Assembly: GCF_023370115.1 (NCBI RefSeq)
Contig: NZ_CP097160.1
Span: forward strand, 1,054,001 to 1,118,000
Reading direction: 5' to 3'
DNA from: Gulosibacter sediminis
Lineage (GTDB): Bacteria > Actinomycetota > Actinomycetes > Actinomycetales > Microbacteriaceae
Length of the DNA stretch: 64,000 bases
Shown: positions 36,294-45,445 of the stretch, piece by piece
How the letters are laid out: each line of letters opens with the position of its first letter
Numbering within the stretch: the first letter of the stretch is position 1
Notes under the pieces: generated by a model
Told to the model about the DNA's origin: nothing
Database searches by the model: none
What the model saw: the letters and a program-made list of their open reading frames with translations, nothing else
Position numbers and translations under genes: made by a program

Positions 36294-36309
36294 CCCTTCT
36301 ATCTCAGCT

Positions 36310-36367
36310 GAGTGGCCACTTTTTGGCTGAGTTTCCTGCCGGAAACCCAGCCAAAAAGTGGCCACTC
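36310..36367. repeat. Palindromic intergenic repeat, copy A (hairpin, probable terminator)
   Basis: A 27-bp stem with one mismatch (36310-36336 against 36341-36367) closes a 4-nt loop TGCC. The arm starts GAGTGGCCACTTTTTGGCTG. It shares the core TGAGTGGYCACTTKTTG with the copies around 56061/57435 and at 58880-58948. It lies 17 nt after the importer operon and reaches the stop of the convergent DUF559 relic, so it may also end transcription from both sides. Confidence 0.8.
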
Positions 36368-37038
36368 AAATGCTTTCGGGGGATGCGGTGCGGCGGCGAA
36401 GCTCGGCGACGAGGCTGTTGAAGGCGCGACCCTCAAGGTCGTCTTTCGAGACGCGGATGTGGCGGGCGCCGCGTGAGGAGAGGTTGCGGGAGCGGGTGAG
36501 GTCGCTGCGGATGATCTCTTCGTTGCTCCAGTGGTGGCCGCCCTCGTAGTCGAGGTAGGTGTTGGATGCGCGACGGCCGAGGTCCGGGCGGAACACCTTG
36601 CCGCCTTCGAGCTTCACCTCGGGTTGCACCTGGAACTCCGGCAAGCCCGCGTCGAGGAGTTTGCAGCGCAGCACCGTCTCCATCGGCGACTCTACGCGCT
36701 CGCGCATCCGCCACCTGCGTCGCCTCGATGACGGTGAGCTCGCGGCAGGCGGGGAGGAATGCGAGCATCGGTGGCACCACCGGCAGGCCGAGGTGTTCTT
36801 CGCGCTCGAAGCGCGCGTCGAGGATGCGCCGGGGCTTGAGCCCGCCGGTGCGGTCGCGCACGTGGGATTTCGGCACCAGCAGCTCGGGCGTGTGCTTCGA
36901 TGCAAGCCAGCGGGCGGGCCTCGGTAGCCCCCAGATTGCAAGCGCGGTCACGCCGCTGAACGCCTCATCGTTGCCGATGCGCGGCGCATAGCTGTGGCAC
37001 TTCGCGAGCAAACCGTCTGGTGCGGCCAGCGCGCGCAT
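36366..37038 (-). pseudogene. AbiEi-like / DUF559 (Vsr-endonuclease-fold) protein, frameshifted
   Basis: Two overlapping frames make one protein of about 220 codons. The upstream frame (from the ATG at 37038) gives IGNDEAFSGVTALAIWGLPR, LPARWLASKHTPELLV-like text and LTVIEATQVADARARR. Near 36690-36710 the homology moves to the next frame, ESPMETVLRCKLLDAGLPEF, then LEGGKVFRPDLGRRASNTYL, DYEGGHHW and RSRNLSSRGARHIRV: a DUF559 nuclease-like fold with a D-E-H set. Actinobacteria carry many such genes of unclear role. One frameshift inactivates it unless recoded. It is flanked on both sides by TGGCCACTCAA. Confidence 0.6.
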
Positions 37039-37047
37039 CCCATGAAA

Positions 37048-37058
37048 TGGCCACTCAA
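37048..37058 (+). repeat. Half-site of the intergenic repeat (TGGCCACTCAA)
   Basis: The 11-mer TGGCCACTCAA is repeated in direct orientation at 36359-36369, the outer end of hairpin copy A. The two lie on either side of the DUF559 relic, 10 bp beyond its start. No complementary arm is present here. Confidence 0.5.
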
Positions 37059-37079
37059 CTGGAGGGATAGGGTGGGCGG

Positions 37080-37871
37080 GTGAGATTGCGTGCGGCCAGG
37101 CAGCGGGTGTGGTGGGAAATCGCGATCGTGCTGTCGCTGTCGTTGTTGCCGTCGGCGCTCTATGCCGTGCTCGACCTCGTCGAACTCGCGTTATCGACCA
37201 CACCGGTGGCGGATGCGCAAACCACGTTGAACCCGCAGGTGTCCGACACAGCGATCCTCGATACACTCAACCGGGTGGTGCGCTTCTTCGCCGGCGTCGC
37301 GCCCGTTGCGCTCGTCGTCTGGCTTCTCTGGCAGCGCCACGAAACGGGGTTCCACCGACTCGGACTGAACTGGCGGGGTTGGGGCGACATCGGTCGCGGC
37401 GCGCTCCTCGCCGCGAGCGTCGGCATCCCGGGTCTCGCGCTCTACGCGGGGTCCCGGCTTGCGGGCTACACGCTTCAGGTCATCGCGGGTGACCCGACTT
37501 TCCAATGGGACTCCACCATCGCCCTCGTGCTCTCCGCGGTGCGCGCGGCGCTCATCGAGGAGGTCGTCGTGGTCGCATATCTCACGCTGCGGCTGCGCGC
37601 CCTCGGCTGGCGCCCCACCGCGATCGTCCTGGCAAGCGCACTGCTGCGCGGCAGCTATCACCTCTACCAGGGCATCCCAATGGCACTCGGCAACGTTGCG
37701 ATGGGGCTGCTGTTCGCCACCGTCTTCCTCTGGCTGCTCAATCGCAAGCGCGACGCGGGCGAGCCGAAGCGCAGCCGAGTGCTGCCCCTCGTCGTGGCGC
37801 ACTTCATCCTCGACGCCGTTTCATTTCTTGGCTATCCGTTCGCGCTCGCGCTATTTCCACAGATTTTCTGA
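37080..37871 (+). CDS. CPBP-family intramembrane metalloprotease (Abi/CAAX type)
   Basis: A 263-aa membrane protein with about seven to eight helices. CPBP motif 1 is the Glu pair in AALIEEVVVVAYL, motif 2 appears as LLRGSYHLYQGI (His as metal ligand) and motif 3 as VAHFILDAVSF. Relatives are glutamic or metal proteases that process prenylated or small peptides, and some protect against bacteriocins. The GTG start gives MRLRAARQRVWWEIAIVLSL. It lies between the DUF559 relic and typA; role unknown. Confidence 0.85.
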   Translation: MRLRAARQRVWWEIAIVLSLSLLPSALYAVLDLVELALSTTPVADAQTTLNPQVSDTAILDTLNRVVRFFAGVAPVALVVWLLWQRHETGFHRLGLNWRGWGDIGRGALLAASVGIPGLALYAGSRLAGYTLQVIAGDPTFQWDSTIALVLSAVRAALIEEVVVVAYLTLRLRALGWRPTAIVLASALLRGSYHLYQGIPMALGNVAMGLLFATVFLWLLNRKRDAGEPKRSRVLPLVVAHFILDAVSFLGYPFALALFPQIF

Positions 37872-37945
37872 GCCCGACCCGGCGAATTCACTACGACCGC
37901 GTAGACTGAAGTGTCCGATTCAGGCACAACGAAAGTTCTCCGCGT

Positions 37946-39862
37946 ATGACCGCATCTCCCGCCCGCCGACAGGATCTCCGAAACGTCGCCATCGTGGCAC
38001 ACGTTGACCACGGCAAGACAACGCTGGTTGACGCCATGCTGAAGCAGACCGGAACCTTCGGTGCTCACTCCGCCCACGAGGGCGAAGAACGGGTGATGGA
38101 CTCGAACGACCTCGAGCGCGAGAAGGGCATCACGATCCTCGCGAAGAACACGGCGATCCGCTACGACGGCAAGAACGCCGTCGACGGTCCCGTGACCATC
38201 AACGTTGTTGACACCCCCGGCCACGCCGACTTCGGTGGCGAGGTCGAGCGTGCGCTATCGATGGTGGATGGCGTCGTGCTCCTCGTCGACGCATCCGAAG
38301 GCCCGCTGCCGCAGACCCGCTTCGTGCTCCGCAAGGCGCTCGAGGCGCTGCTGCCCGTCATCCTCCTCGTGAACAAGACCGACCGCCCGGATGCGCGCAT
38401 CGACGCGGTGGTGGGGGAGTCGCAGGACCTCCTGCTCGGCCTCGCGAGCGACCTCGCCGACGACGTGCCCGACCTCGACATCGATTCGCTCCTCGAACTG
38501 CCGGTGCTCTACGCCTCGGGCCGCGCCGGCGCCGCGTCGTACAACCAGCCCGCCAACGGTGAGCTGCCGGACAACGACGACCTCGAGCCGCTGTTCGAGG
38601 CAATCCTCAAGAACATCCCGGCCCCGACGTACGACCCCGAGGCGCCGCTGCAGGCGCACGTGACGAACCTCGACTCGTCGCCGTTCCTCGGCCGCCTCGC
38701 GCTGCTGCGCATCCACAACGGCACGCTGAAGAAGGGCGAAACCGTCGCCTGGGTGCACGGCGACGAGACGCGCAGCGTTCGCGTCACCGAGCTGCTCGAG
38801 ACGAAGGGCCTCGACCGCGTGCCCGCCGAATCGGCCGCGCCCGGCGACATCGTGGCCATCGCGGGCATCGAAGACATCACCATCGGTGACACCATCGCCG
38901 ACGCGAACGACGTGCGACCGCTGCCGCAGATCTCGATCGACGAGCCGGCCATTTCGATGACCATCGGCACGAACAACTCGCCGCTCGTCGGCAAGGTGAA
39001 GGGCCACAAGCTCACGGCACGCATGCTGAAGGACCGCCTCGACCGCGAGCTCATCGGTAACGTCTCGATTCGCGTCGAGGACATCGGCCGCCCGGATGCA
39101 TGGGAGGTGCAGGGTCGAGGCGAGCTCCAGCTCGCGATCCTCATCGAGAACATGCGCCGCGAAGGCTTTGAGCTGACCGCGGGCAAGCCGCAGGTGGTTA
39201 CCCGTCAGATCGACGGCAAGACCTACGAGCCCTTCGAGCACGCGACGATCGACGTGCCCGAGGAGCACCTTGGTGCGATCACGCAGCTCATGGCTGCCCG
39301 CAAGGGCCGCATGGACTCGATGGAGAACCACGGCTCGGGCTGGATCCGCATGGAGTTCACCGTGCCGGCCCGCGGCCTTATCGGTTTCCGCAGCGAGTTC
39401 ATGACCATCACTCGCGGCACCGGCATCGTCAACTCGATTGCCGGCGAGTACGAGCCCTGGGCGGGCACGATCACCACCCGCACGAACGGCTCGATCGTTG
39501 CCGACCGCTCGGGCGTCGTGACGCCGTTCGCCATGATGGGCCTGCAGGAGCGCATGTCGTTCTTCGTGGAGCCGACCGACGAGGTGTACGAGGGCATGGT
39601 GGTCGGCGAGAACTCGCGCGCCGACGACATGGACGTCAACATCACGAAGGAAAAGAAGCTCACGAACATGCGCTCCTCGACCTCCGATGAGCTCGAGCGA
39701 CTTACGCCGTCGCGCCAGCTCACGCTCGAAGAGTCGCTCGAGTTCGCGCGCGAGGACGAGTGTGTTGAGGTGACGCCCGAGAAGGTGCGCATCCGCAAGA
39801 TCAACCTCGACGCGACCACGCGCGCCCGGGCCACCGCGCGCGCGAAGCGCGGTGAGGCGTAG
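37946..39862 (+). CDS. typA: Ribosome-associated translational GTPase TypA/BipA
   Basis: A 638-aa EF-G-related GTPase that acts in 50S subunit assembly and stress or cold adaptation. G1 is [10 protein letters not shown] (18-27), then EREKGITI (switch I / G2), DTPGHADF (G3), NKTD (G4), and domains II-V with the TypA-specific C-terminus ([34 protein letters not shown]). Length is typical for the actinobacterial form. A TAGACT lies about 40 nt upstream of the ATG, so unlike its neighbours this mRNA may have a leader. Confidence 0.97.
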   Translation: MTASPARRQDLRNVAIVAHVDHGKTTLVDAMLKQTGTFGAHSAHEGEERVMDSNDLEREKGITILAKNTAIRYDGKNAVDGPVTINVVDTPGHADFGGEVERALSMVDGVVLLVDASEGPLPQTRFVLRKALEALLPVILLVNKTDRPDARIDAVVGESQDLLLGLASDLADDVPDLDIDSLLELPVLYASGRAGAASYNQPANGELPDNDDLEPLFEAILKNIPAPTYDPEAPLQAHVTNLDSSPFLGRLALLRIHNGTLKKGETVAWVHGDETRSVRVTELLETKGLDRVPAESAAPGDIVAIAGIEDITIGDTIADANDVRPLPQISIDEPAISMTIGTNNSPLVGKVKGHKLTARMLKDRLDRELIGNVSIRVEDIGRPDAWEVQGRGELQLAILIENMRREGFELTAGKPQVVTRQIDGKTYEPFEHATIDVPEEHLGAITQLMAARKGRMDSMENHGSGWIRMEFTVPARGLIGFRSEFMTITRGTGIVNSIAGEYEPWAGTITTRTNGSIVADRSGVVTPFAMMGLQERMSFFVEPTDEVYEGMVVGENSRADDMDVNITKEKKLTNMRSSTSDELERLTPSRQLTLEESLEFAREDECVEVTPEKVRIRKINLDATTRARATARAKRGEA

Positions 39863-39866
39863 GCGG

Positions 39867-40280
39867 ATGCGCCTGAAGCAGGTCGGCGAGCGCGTGCTCT
39901 CCTTCGCCGCGTACCTCGTGTTCGGTTTGGTCGCCGGTGCCATCGGCACCGTCGGCCACCGGGCACGGCTCGAGCTGTGGGGCATTGACCTCTGGCTCGG
40001 CATCGTGGTCGCGTTGCTCGGAGTGCTCCTCGTCGCCGTCGGCCTGCGCATGTACCTCGAAGACCGCGCGTGGGTGCTCGCCTACGCCATCGGGGTCGTT
40101 GCCGCGGTCTTCGCGCTGAGCATGCCGGGAGCCGAACACTCGGTGCTCGTGCCGGCCAGCGCATCCGGATTCGGCGTCGGCGAAATCTGGACTTTCGGCT
40201 CGGCGATCGCCGCCTTCCTGCCAGTGATTTCGCCGGATGTGCGGGGCGCCAAGCGCGAGCCCGCCGCCCGCAAGGGATAG
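39867..40280 (+). CDS. Small four-helix membrane protein (DUF6113-like)
   Basis: A 137-aa protein with four hydrophobic segments: [59 protein letters not shown] and a last one around [17 protein letters not shown]. The ends are positive. The position between typA and fdxA is conserved in Microbacteriaceae, where such proteins are annotated DUF6113. Function unknown. The ATG at 39867 is 4 nt after the typA stop, so it is co-transcribed. Confidence 0.72.
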   Translation: MRLKQVGERVLSFAAYLVFGLVAGAIGTVGHRARLELWGIDLWLGIVVALLGVLLVAVGLRMYLEDRAWVLAYAIGVVAAVFALSMPGAEHSVLVPASASGFGVGEIWTFGSAIAAFLPVISPDVRGAKREPAARKG

Positions 40281-40324
40281 GCTGGGAGCAGCCCAATTCG
40301 AACCACATTCAAGGAGATTCGGTC

Positions 40325-40648
40325 GTGACGTACGTGATCGCGCTGCCCTGTGTCGACGTGAAGGACCGCGCCTGCGTGGATGAGTGTCCTGTCGACTGCA
40401 TCTACGAGGGAGAGCGCTCGCTGTACATCCACCCCGACGAGTGCGTCGACTGCGGTGCGTGCGAGCCGGTCTGCCCCGTCGAGGCCATCTACTACGAAGA
40501 CGACCTCCCCGAAGAGTGGTCTGACTACTACCAGGCCAACGTCGACTTCTTCGACGAGCTCGGCTCGCCCGGCGGCGCCGCCAAGCTCGGCCCGCAGAGC
40601 TTCGACGTGCCCCTCATTCAGGCGCTGCCGCCGCAGGCTGAGGCCTAA
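40325..40648 (+). CDS. fdxA: Seven-iron/eight-iron type ferredoxin
   Basis: A 107-aa ferredoxin. Cys ligands lie in two sets: C9, C17, C21, C25 ([18 protein letters not shown]) and C40, C43, C46, C50 ([13 protein letters not shown]), the pattern of the FdxA group carrying one [3Fe-4S] and one [4Fe-4S] cluster. It is a cytoplasmic electron carrier, often serving cytochrome P450s or oxidoreductases. The GTG start gives [13 protein letters not shown], and AAGGAG lies about 9 nt before it. It is followed after 2 nt by dapC, an arrangement kept across actinobacteria although no redox link to DapC is known. Confidence 0.95.
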   Translation: MTYVIALPCVDVKDRACVDECPVDCIYEGERSLYIHPDECVDCGACEPVCPVEAIYYEDDLPEEWSDYYQANVDFFDELGSPGGAAKLGPQSFDVPLIQALPPQAEA

Positions 40649-40650
40649 GC

Positions 40651-41772
40651 GTGGGCCTCGGCGCGCTGCCCGAATACCCCTGGGACCGACTCGCGCCGTA
40701 CCGCGCCACCGCGGCCGAGCGCGCCGCAGCGGCCGGCGTTGACGTCGTCGACCTCACCGTCGGCTCGCCCGTCGACCCGACGCCCCAGCGCATCCGCGAC
40801 GCCCTCACCGAGGCGACCGACGCGCACGGCTACCCGACGAGCGCGGGCAGCGCCGAGGCGCGCGATGCGGTGGCCGCGTGGTTCTCGCGCGACCGCGGCG
40901 TGCCCGGCCTGACCCGCGAGAACGTGCTGCTCACGGTCGGCTCGAAGGAGTTCGTTGCGACGGCCGCGTTCTTCCTCGGCCTCGGCGAGCAGGATGCCGT
41001 GGTGCAGCCCGAGGTCGCGTACCCGACGTACGAGATGGGCGCGGTCTTTGCCGGTGCGCAGCTCGTGCGCGTCGACGACCCGGCCGACTGGCCAGAGCAC
41101 ACCAAGCTCGTTTGGCTCAATTCGCCGGGCAACCCGAACGGCCGCGTGCTCGACGCCGGTCAACTGCGCGAGGCCGTCGCCCGCGCGCGCGAACTCGGCG
41201 CGATTATCGTCAACGACGAGTGCTACGCCGAACTCGGCTGGGATGCCTGGGCCGACCGCCGCATCCCCTCGATCCTCGACCCCGAGGTCGTCGGCGACGA
41301 TCGCGCCGGCGTGCTCGCCTGCTCATCGCTCTCGAAACGTTCGAACCTCGCCGGGTATCGCGCCGCCTACGTCGCGGGCGACGCGGCCGTGCTCGCGCGC
41401 CTGCTCGTCGGCCGCAAGCACGCCGGGCTCATGGTGCCGGCGCCGGTGCAACACGCGCTCGTGGCCGCGCTCGAAGACCCGACGGATGCCCGCGAGCAGT
41501 ACCTGCGCTACCGGCACCGTCGCGAGGCCCTGCTGCCCGCGGTCGAGGCGGCCGGCCTGCGCATCGACGACTCCGAGGCCGGCCTCTACCTCTGGGCGAC
41601 CCGCGGCGAGGACTGCTGGCGCACCGTCGAATGGTTCGCGCAGCTCGGCATCGTGATCGGCCCCGGCGAGTTCTACGGCGAGGCCGGACGCGAGCACGTG
41701 CGCCTCACGCTGACGGCGTCGGATGCGGCCATTTCCGAAGCCGTTCGGCGCCTTGGCCACTCATCGTTGTAG
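40651..41772 (+). CDS. dapC: Succinyldiaminopimelate transaminase
   Basis: A 373-aa class I PLP aminotransferase that makes N-succinyl-L,L-diaminopimelate in the lysine/peptidoglycan pathway. It begins LPEYPWDRLAPYRATAAERA (the actinobacterial DapC start), has VDLTVGSPVDPTP, the cofactor motif NSPGNPNGRVL, the INDECYAELGW loop, and the Schiff-base Lys in SLSKRSNLAGYRAAYV. The C-terminal substrate Arg is in HVRLTLTAS. GTG start two bases after the fdxA stop, so it is coupled to fdxA. dapD and dapE lie just downstream, supporting the pathway. Confidence 0.93.
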   Translation: MGLGALPEYPWDRLAPYRATAAERAAAAGVDVVDLTVGSPVDPTPQRIRDALTEATDAHGYPTSAGSAEARDAVAAWFSRDRGVPGLTRENVLLTVGSKEFVATAAFFLGLGEQDAVVQPEVAYPTYEMGAVFAGAQLVRVDDPADWPEHTKLVWLNSPGNPNGRVLDAGQLREAVARARELGAIIVNDECYAELGWDAWADRRIPSILDPEVVGDDRAGVLACSSLSKRSNLAGYRAAYVAGDAAVLARLLVGRKHAGLMVPAPVQHALVAALEDPTDAREQYLRYRHRREALLPAVEAAGLRIDDSEAGLYLWATRGEDCWRTVEWFAQLGIVIGPGEFYGEAGREHVRLTLTASDAAISEAVRRLGHSSL

Positions 41773-41901
41773 TGAACGTCAATCACTTCCGGGCACCTGT
41801 TGTGCAACCCGTGAACACGGGGTTCGGGCGAGTAGGCTAGACGAGGCGCTGCCCGTCACAAGCGGCTTGTGCCACCTTGCCCCACCTATCCAGGAGGTTT
41901 T

Positions 41902-43227
41902 GTGAGCGAGCAGAACGCGAACCAGGATGCACCGAAGAACGTTGCAACCCTGAACTACCCCGGTGGCACCGCCGAGTTCCCGATTCTTGAAGCAACTGAA
42001 GGCCGCGGCGCGATCGACGTGTCGACCTTCATGAAGCAGACCGGGTACACCGCCCTCGACTACGGCTTCGTGAACACGTCGTCGACGCAGTCGAACATCA
42101 CCTATATCGATGGTGACAACGGCATTTTGCGCTATCGCGGGTATCCCATCGAACAGCTGGCCAAGGGCTCGACCTTCCTCGAGGTCGCCTACCTGCTGAT
42201 CTACGGCGACCTGCCGAGCGAAAGCGAATACCAGGACTTCGAGCAGCGCGTCACTCGCCACACGCTGCTGCACGAAGACCTCAAGATGCTCTTTGACGCA
42301 TTGCCCTTCAACGCGCACCCGATGTCGGTGCTCTCGAGCGCGGTCGCAGCCCTCGCGACGTACTACGAGGATTCGCTGTCGGTGAAGGACCCCGAGGCGA
42401 TCGAGATCAACACGATTCGCCTCCTCGCGAAGCTGCCAGTGATCGCGGCCTACGCCCACAAGAAGTCGGTCGGCCAGGCGTTCATGTACCCCGACAACTC
42501 GCTCAGCTTCGTCGAGAACTTCCTCAAGCTGAACTTCGGCAACTACGCCGAGCCCTACGAGGTCAACCCGGTGCTCTCGCGCGCCCTTGACCGGCTGCTC
42601 ATTCTGCACGCCGACCACGAGCAGAACGCGTCGACCTCGACCGTGCGCCTCGTCGGCTCGACCGAGGCGAACATCTACGCCTCGATTTCGGCCGGCATTT
42701 CGGCCCTCTACGGCCCGCTCCACGGTGGTGCGAACGAGGCCGTGCTGACGATGCTCGGCGAGATCCGCGACTCGGGCGACGGCGTCGCTCGTTTCGTGCA
42801 GCGAGTCAAGGACAAGGAAGACGGCGTGCGCCTGATGGGCTTCGGCCACCGGGTGTACAAGAGCTACGACCCACGCGCGAAGCTCGTCAAGGAGTCGGCC
42901 GACGAGGTGCTCGAGGCGCTCGGCGTCTCCGATCCGCTGCTTGAGATCGCGATGGAGCTTGAGCAGGTCGCTCTCAACGACAGCTACTTCCAGGACCGCC
43001 GCCTGTACCCGAACGTCGACTTCTACACAGGCATCATCTACAAGGCGATGGGCTTCCCGACCCGCATGTTCACCCCGCTGTTCGCGATCGGTCGACTGCC
43101 CGGTTGGATCGCCCAGTGGCGCGAGCAGAACCTCGACCCGAAGTCGAAGATCGGCCGCCCGCAGCAGCTCTACCTCGGCGAGACCGAGCGCGAGTACCCG
43201 CAGGGCCGCGAGTTCATCACCCGCTAG
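41902..43227 (+). CDS. gltA: Citrate synthase (type II)
   Basis: A 441-aa citrate synthase that condenses oxaloacetate and acetyl-CoA at the entry of the TCA cycle. The N-terminal beta domain (GTAEFPILEATEGRGAIDVS) is the type II extra domain. Catalytic residues appear in SAGISALYGPLHGGANEAVL (His), FGHRVYKSYDPRAK (His) and NVDFYTGIIYKAMGF (Asp). A strong AGGAGG lies 6 nt before the GTG at 41902. It has its own upstream gap of 129 bp after dapC and a terminator hairpin behind it. Confidence 0.97.
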   Translation: MSEQNANQDAPKNVATLNYPGGTAEFPILEATEGRGAIDVSTFMKQTGYTALDYGFVNTSSTQSNITYIDGDNGILRYRGYPIEQLAKGSTFLEVAYLLIYGDLPSESEYQDFEQRVTRHTLLHEDLKMLFDALPFNAHPMSVLSSAVAALATYYEDSLSVKDPEAIEINTIRLLAKLPVIAAYAHKKSVGQAFMYPDNSLSFVENFLKLNFGNYAEPYEVNPVLSRALDRLLILHADHEQNASTSTVRLVGSTEANIYASISAGISALYGPLHGGANEAVLTMLGEIRDSGDGVARFVQRVKDKEDGVRLMGFGHRVYKSYDPRAKLVKESADEVLEALGVSDPLLEIAMELEQVALNDSYFQDRRLYPNVDFYTGIIYKAMGFPTRMFTPLFAIGRLPGWIAQWREQNLDPKSKIGRPQQLYLGETEREYPQGREFITR

Positions 43228-43241
43228 CGCGCATTCGCAAC

Positions 43242-43277
43242 AACGGCGCCCGACTCCCGAAGGAGTGGGCGCCGTTT
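43242..43277. terminator. Terminator between gltA and dapD
   Basis: AACGGCGCCC(G)ACTCC pairs with GGAGTGGGCGCCGTT around a CGAA loop, a 14-bp stem with one bulged base, followed by TCTGCG. It serves the gltA mRNA and, read the other way, the convergent dapD mRNA. Confidence 0.75.
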
Positions 43278-43300
43278 CTGCGTCCTAGGGGCGCGAGGTA

Positions 43301-44245
43301 CTAGTGCAGGGCAGCGTTGAGCTCGATGCCCTGGCCATCGCGCGAGACGACCTCGACCGCGCCCGAGAGCGAGTTACGGCGGAAGAGCAGGTTCGGGGCA
43401 CCCGAGAGCTCGACGGCCTTCACCGTTGAGCCGTCGGCAAGGCGAACCTTCGTGCCGGCGGTCACATACAGGCCGGCCTCGACGATGCAGTCGTCGCCGA
43501 TCGAAATGCCGACGCCCGAGTTCGCGCCGAGCAGCGAGCGCTCGCCGACGCGCACGCGCTGCGTGCCGCCGCCCGAGAGGGTGCCCATGATCGAGGCGCC
43601 GCCACCGATGTCGCTGCCCTCGCCGACGACGACGCCCTGCGAGATGCGGCCCTCGACCATCGACGTGCCGAGGGTGCCGGCATTGAAATTGACGAAGCCC
43701 TCGTGCATGACGACGGTGCCGGGCGCGAGGTGGGCGCCGAGGCGCACGCGGCCGCCGTCACCGATGCGCACGCCCTCGGGAATGACGTAGTCGAGCAGGC
43801 GAGGGAACTTGTCGACGGCATAGACCTGGATGCCCTCGCGGCGCAGCAGCGCACGGCGCGACGCCGCGAACTCGGGGCTCGTCGGGCCGACGTTGGTCCA
43901 CGCGTTTGTGGGCAGGTGGCCGAAGATGCCGTCAAGGTTGAGCTCGTTGGGGCGCACGAGGAGCAGCGACAGCAAGTGCAGGCGCAGGTATGCGTCCTGC
44001 GTCGAGGCGACGGGGGCGTCGAGGTCGATTTCGACGACGACAGGAGTCTGGCGCACGCCTCGGCGCGCATCCACGCTCGCGGCGTCCTCAAGCTCGCGCG
44101 GCGCGATCGACCGGTCACGGCCGGCGGGGATACCGCCGAGCTGCGGTGCGGGGAACCAGCAGTCGAGCATCTGCCCGGATTCGGTCAGGGTGGCCAGGCC
44201 ATCGGCCCAGGCAAGACGTGCGGGGGCATTCGAAGAATCGGTCAT
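43301..44245 (-). CDS. dapD: 2,3,4,5-tetrahydropyridine-2,6-dicarboxylate N-succinyltransferase
   Basis: A 314-aa trimeric left-handed beta-helix enzyme that transfers succinyl from succinyl-CoA to tetrahydrodipicolinate in lysine and meso-diaminopimelate synthesis. The N-terminal domain ([20 protein letters not shown]) and the middle [20 protein letters not shown] match the actinobacterial DapD type. Hexapeptide repeats run from about residue 165 to 280 ([52 protein letters not shown]-like turns). The start at 44245 is divergent from dapE, 51 bp apart, so both pathway genes share one control region. Confidence 0.94.
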   Translation of the reverse strand: MTDSSNAPARLAWADGLATLTESGQMLDCWFPAPQLGGIPAGRDRSIAPRELEDAASVDARRGVRQTPVVVEIDLDAPVASTQDAYLRLHLLSLLLVRPNELNLDGIFGHLPTNAWTNVGPTSPEFAASRRALLRREGIQVYAVDKFPRLLDYVIPEGVRIGDGGRVRLGAHLAPGTVVMHEGFVNFNAGTLGTSMVEGRISQGVVVGEGSDIGGGASIMGTLSGGGTQRVRVGERSLLGANSGVGISIGDDCIVEAGLYVTAGTKVRLADGSTVKAVELSGAPNLLFRRNSLSGAVEVVSRDGQGIELNAALH

Positions 44246-44283
44246 GCCATGAAGCCTACCGAGGTCGCACACTCGAGACGCTC

Positions 44284-44289
44284 TAGACT
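44284..44289 (+). promoter_or_regulatory. -10 element (TAGACT) for leaderless dapE
   Basis: TAGACT ends 7 nt before the ATG at 44297, inside the 51-bp divergent region with dapD. No ribosome site is present. This is identical in sequence to the ychF -10 element. Confidence 0.6.
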
Positions 44290-44296
44290 GGTGCGC

Positions 44297-45445
44297 ATGC
44301 CCGCACTCACGACGGATGGATCCCTTGACCTGACCGCAGATGTCGTGGACCTGACGCAGACGATCTGCGACATCCCCTCGGAATCGGGTCGAGAGGCGAC
44401 GCTCGCCGACACGCTGGAGGAGGCGCTCCGCCGCCTGCCGCACCTGCGGGTGCTTCGCCACGGCAACACGATCGTGGCCTGCACCGAGCTCGGCCGCGCG
44501 CAGCGAGTCGCGATCGCGGGGCACATCGACACCGTGCCGATCAACCAGAACCTGCCCACCTCGTTCACGACGCTGAGCGAGTCGGAGGCGGCCTCGGCCG
44601 TTCCTGTCGCGAAGCCGGGGGAGTACCTCGTCGGGCGCGGCACGGTCGACATGAAGGCCGGCGTCGCGGTGCAGCTCAAGCTGGCCGCCGAGCTCCGCGA
44701 GCCCATCGCCGATATCACCTGGCTCTGGTACGACAACGAAGAGGTCGCGGCCGACGCGAACGGCCTCGGCAAGCTCGCGGCCACGCATCCCGAGCTGTTT
44801 GAAGCCGACTTCGCGATCCTCGGCGAGCCCACGAACGCGCGCGTCGAGGGCGGTTGCAACGGCTCGATTCGGGCCGAGGTCGTCACCCGCGGCCGTCGCG
44901 CGCACTCGGCGCGCTGGTGGGTGGGCCACAACGCGATCCACGACGCGGCCGAGGTGCTGCGCCGCCTGGCCGACTACGAGCCCGCCGATGTGCCCGTTGA
45001 GGGTCTGACGTTCCGCGAGGGTCTCAACGCCGTCGGCGTCACCGGCGGCATCGCCGGCAACGTGATTCCCGATGAGTGCCGGGTGCACGTGAACTACCGC
45101 TTCGCGCCCGATAAGTCGCTCGAGCAGGCCGAGGCGCACCTCGCCGAGGTGTTCCACGGCTTCGAGCTCGAGTACCTCGACCGCTCGTCAGCGGCTCGCC
45201 CCGGCCTGGATGCGCCCCTCGCGCTCTCGTTCCTCGCGAGCGTCGGCGGCGAAGCCGTCGCCAAACAGGGCTGGACCGACGTCGCTCGCTTCAGCGCGCT
45301 CGGGGTGCCCGCCGTGAACTACGGCCCCGGCGACCCGCAGAAGGCCCACGCCGACGATGAGCGTGTGCTCGTGGACGAGATTCGCGCCGTCGAGGCGGGT
45401 CTGCGTGCTTGGCTGACCGGCGCGGACACGGAGGTCGTTGCTTGA
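44297..45445 (+). CDS. dapE: Succinyl-diaminopimelate desuccinylase
   Basis: A 382-aa M20-family di-zinc hydrolase that releases L,L-diaminopimelate. Metal and catalytic residues: His/Asp in [10 protein letters not shown], Asp in [16 protein letters not shown], the Glu pair in [13 protein letters not shown] and the Glu/Asp ligand in [16 protein letters not shown]. The dimerisation lid (about 185-290) starts [20 protein letters not shown]. With dapC and dapD nearby the succinylase route to lysine and cell-wall DAP is well represented. Its end overlaps the TTG start of the next gene by 4 nt. Confidence 0.95.
   Translation: MPALTTDGSLDLTADVVDLTQTICDIPSESGREATLADTLEEALRRLPHLRVLRHGNTIVACTELGRAQRVAIAGHIDTVPINQNLPTSFTTLSESEAASAVPVAKPGEYLVGRGTVDMKAGVAVQLKLAAELREPIADITWLWYDNEEVAADANGLGKLAATHPELFEADFAILGEPTNARVEGGCNGSIRAEVVTRGRRAHSARWWVGHNAIHDAAEVLRRLADYEPADVPVEGLTFREGLNAVGVTGGIAGNVIPDECRVHVNYRFAPDKSLEQAEAHLAEVFHGFELEYLDRSSAARPGLDAPLALSFLASVGGEAVAKQGWTDVARFSALGVPAVNYGPGDPQKAHADDERVLVDEIRAVEAGLRAWLTGADTEVVA

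Noticed and set aside
38255-40051. A 598-codon open frame antisense to typA
   Set aside because: Mirror frame of typA; no motif, and it runs through the typA stop region. Codon-bias artefact.
44245-44297. Shared lysine-responsive leader (riboswitch) between dapD and dapE
   Set aside because: The gap is only 51 bp and dapE starts 7 nt after a TAGACT element, leaving no room for a leader RNA.
43301-45157. A single 618-codon frame covering dapD and the antisense of dapE
   Set aside because: dapD itself starts at the ATG at 44245; the extension is antisense to dapE, which has all M20 metal ligands.
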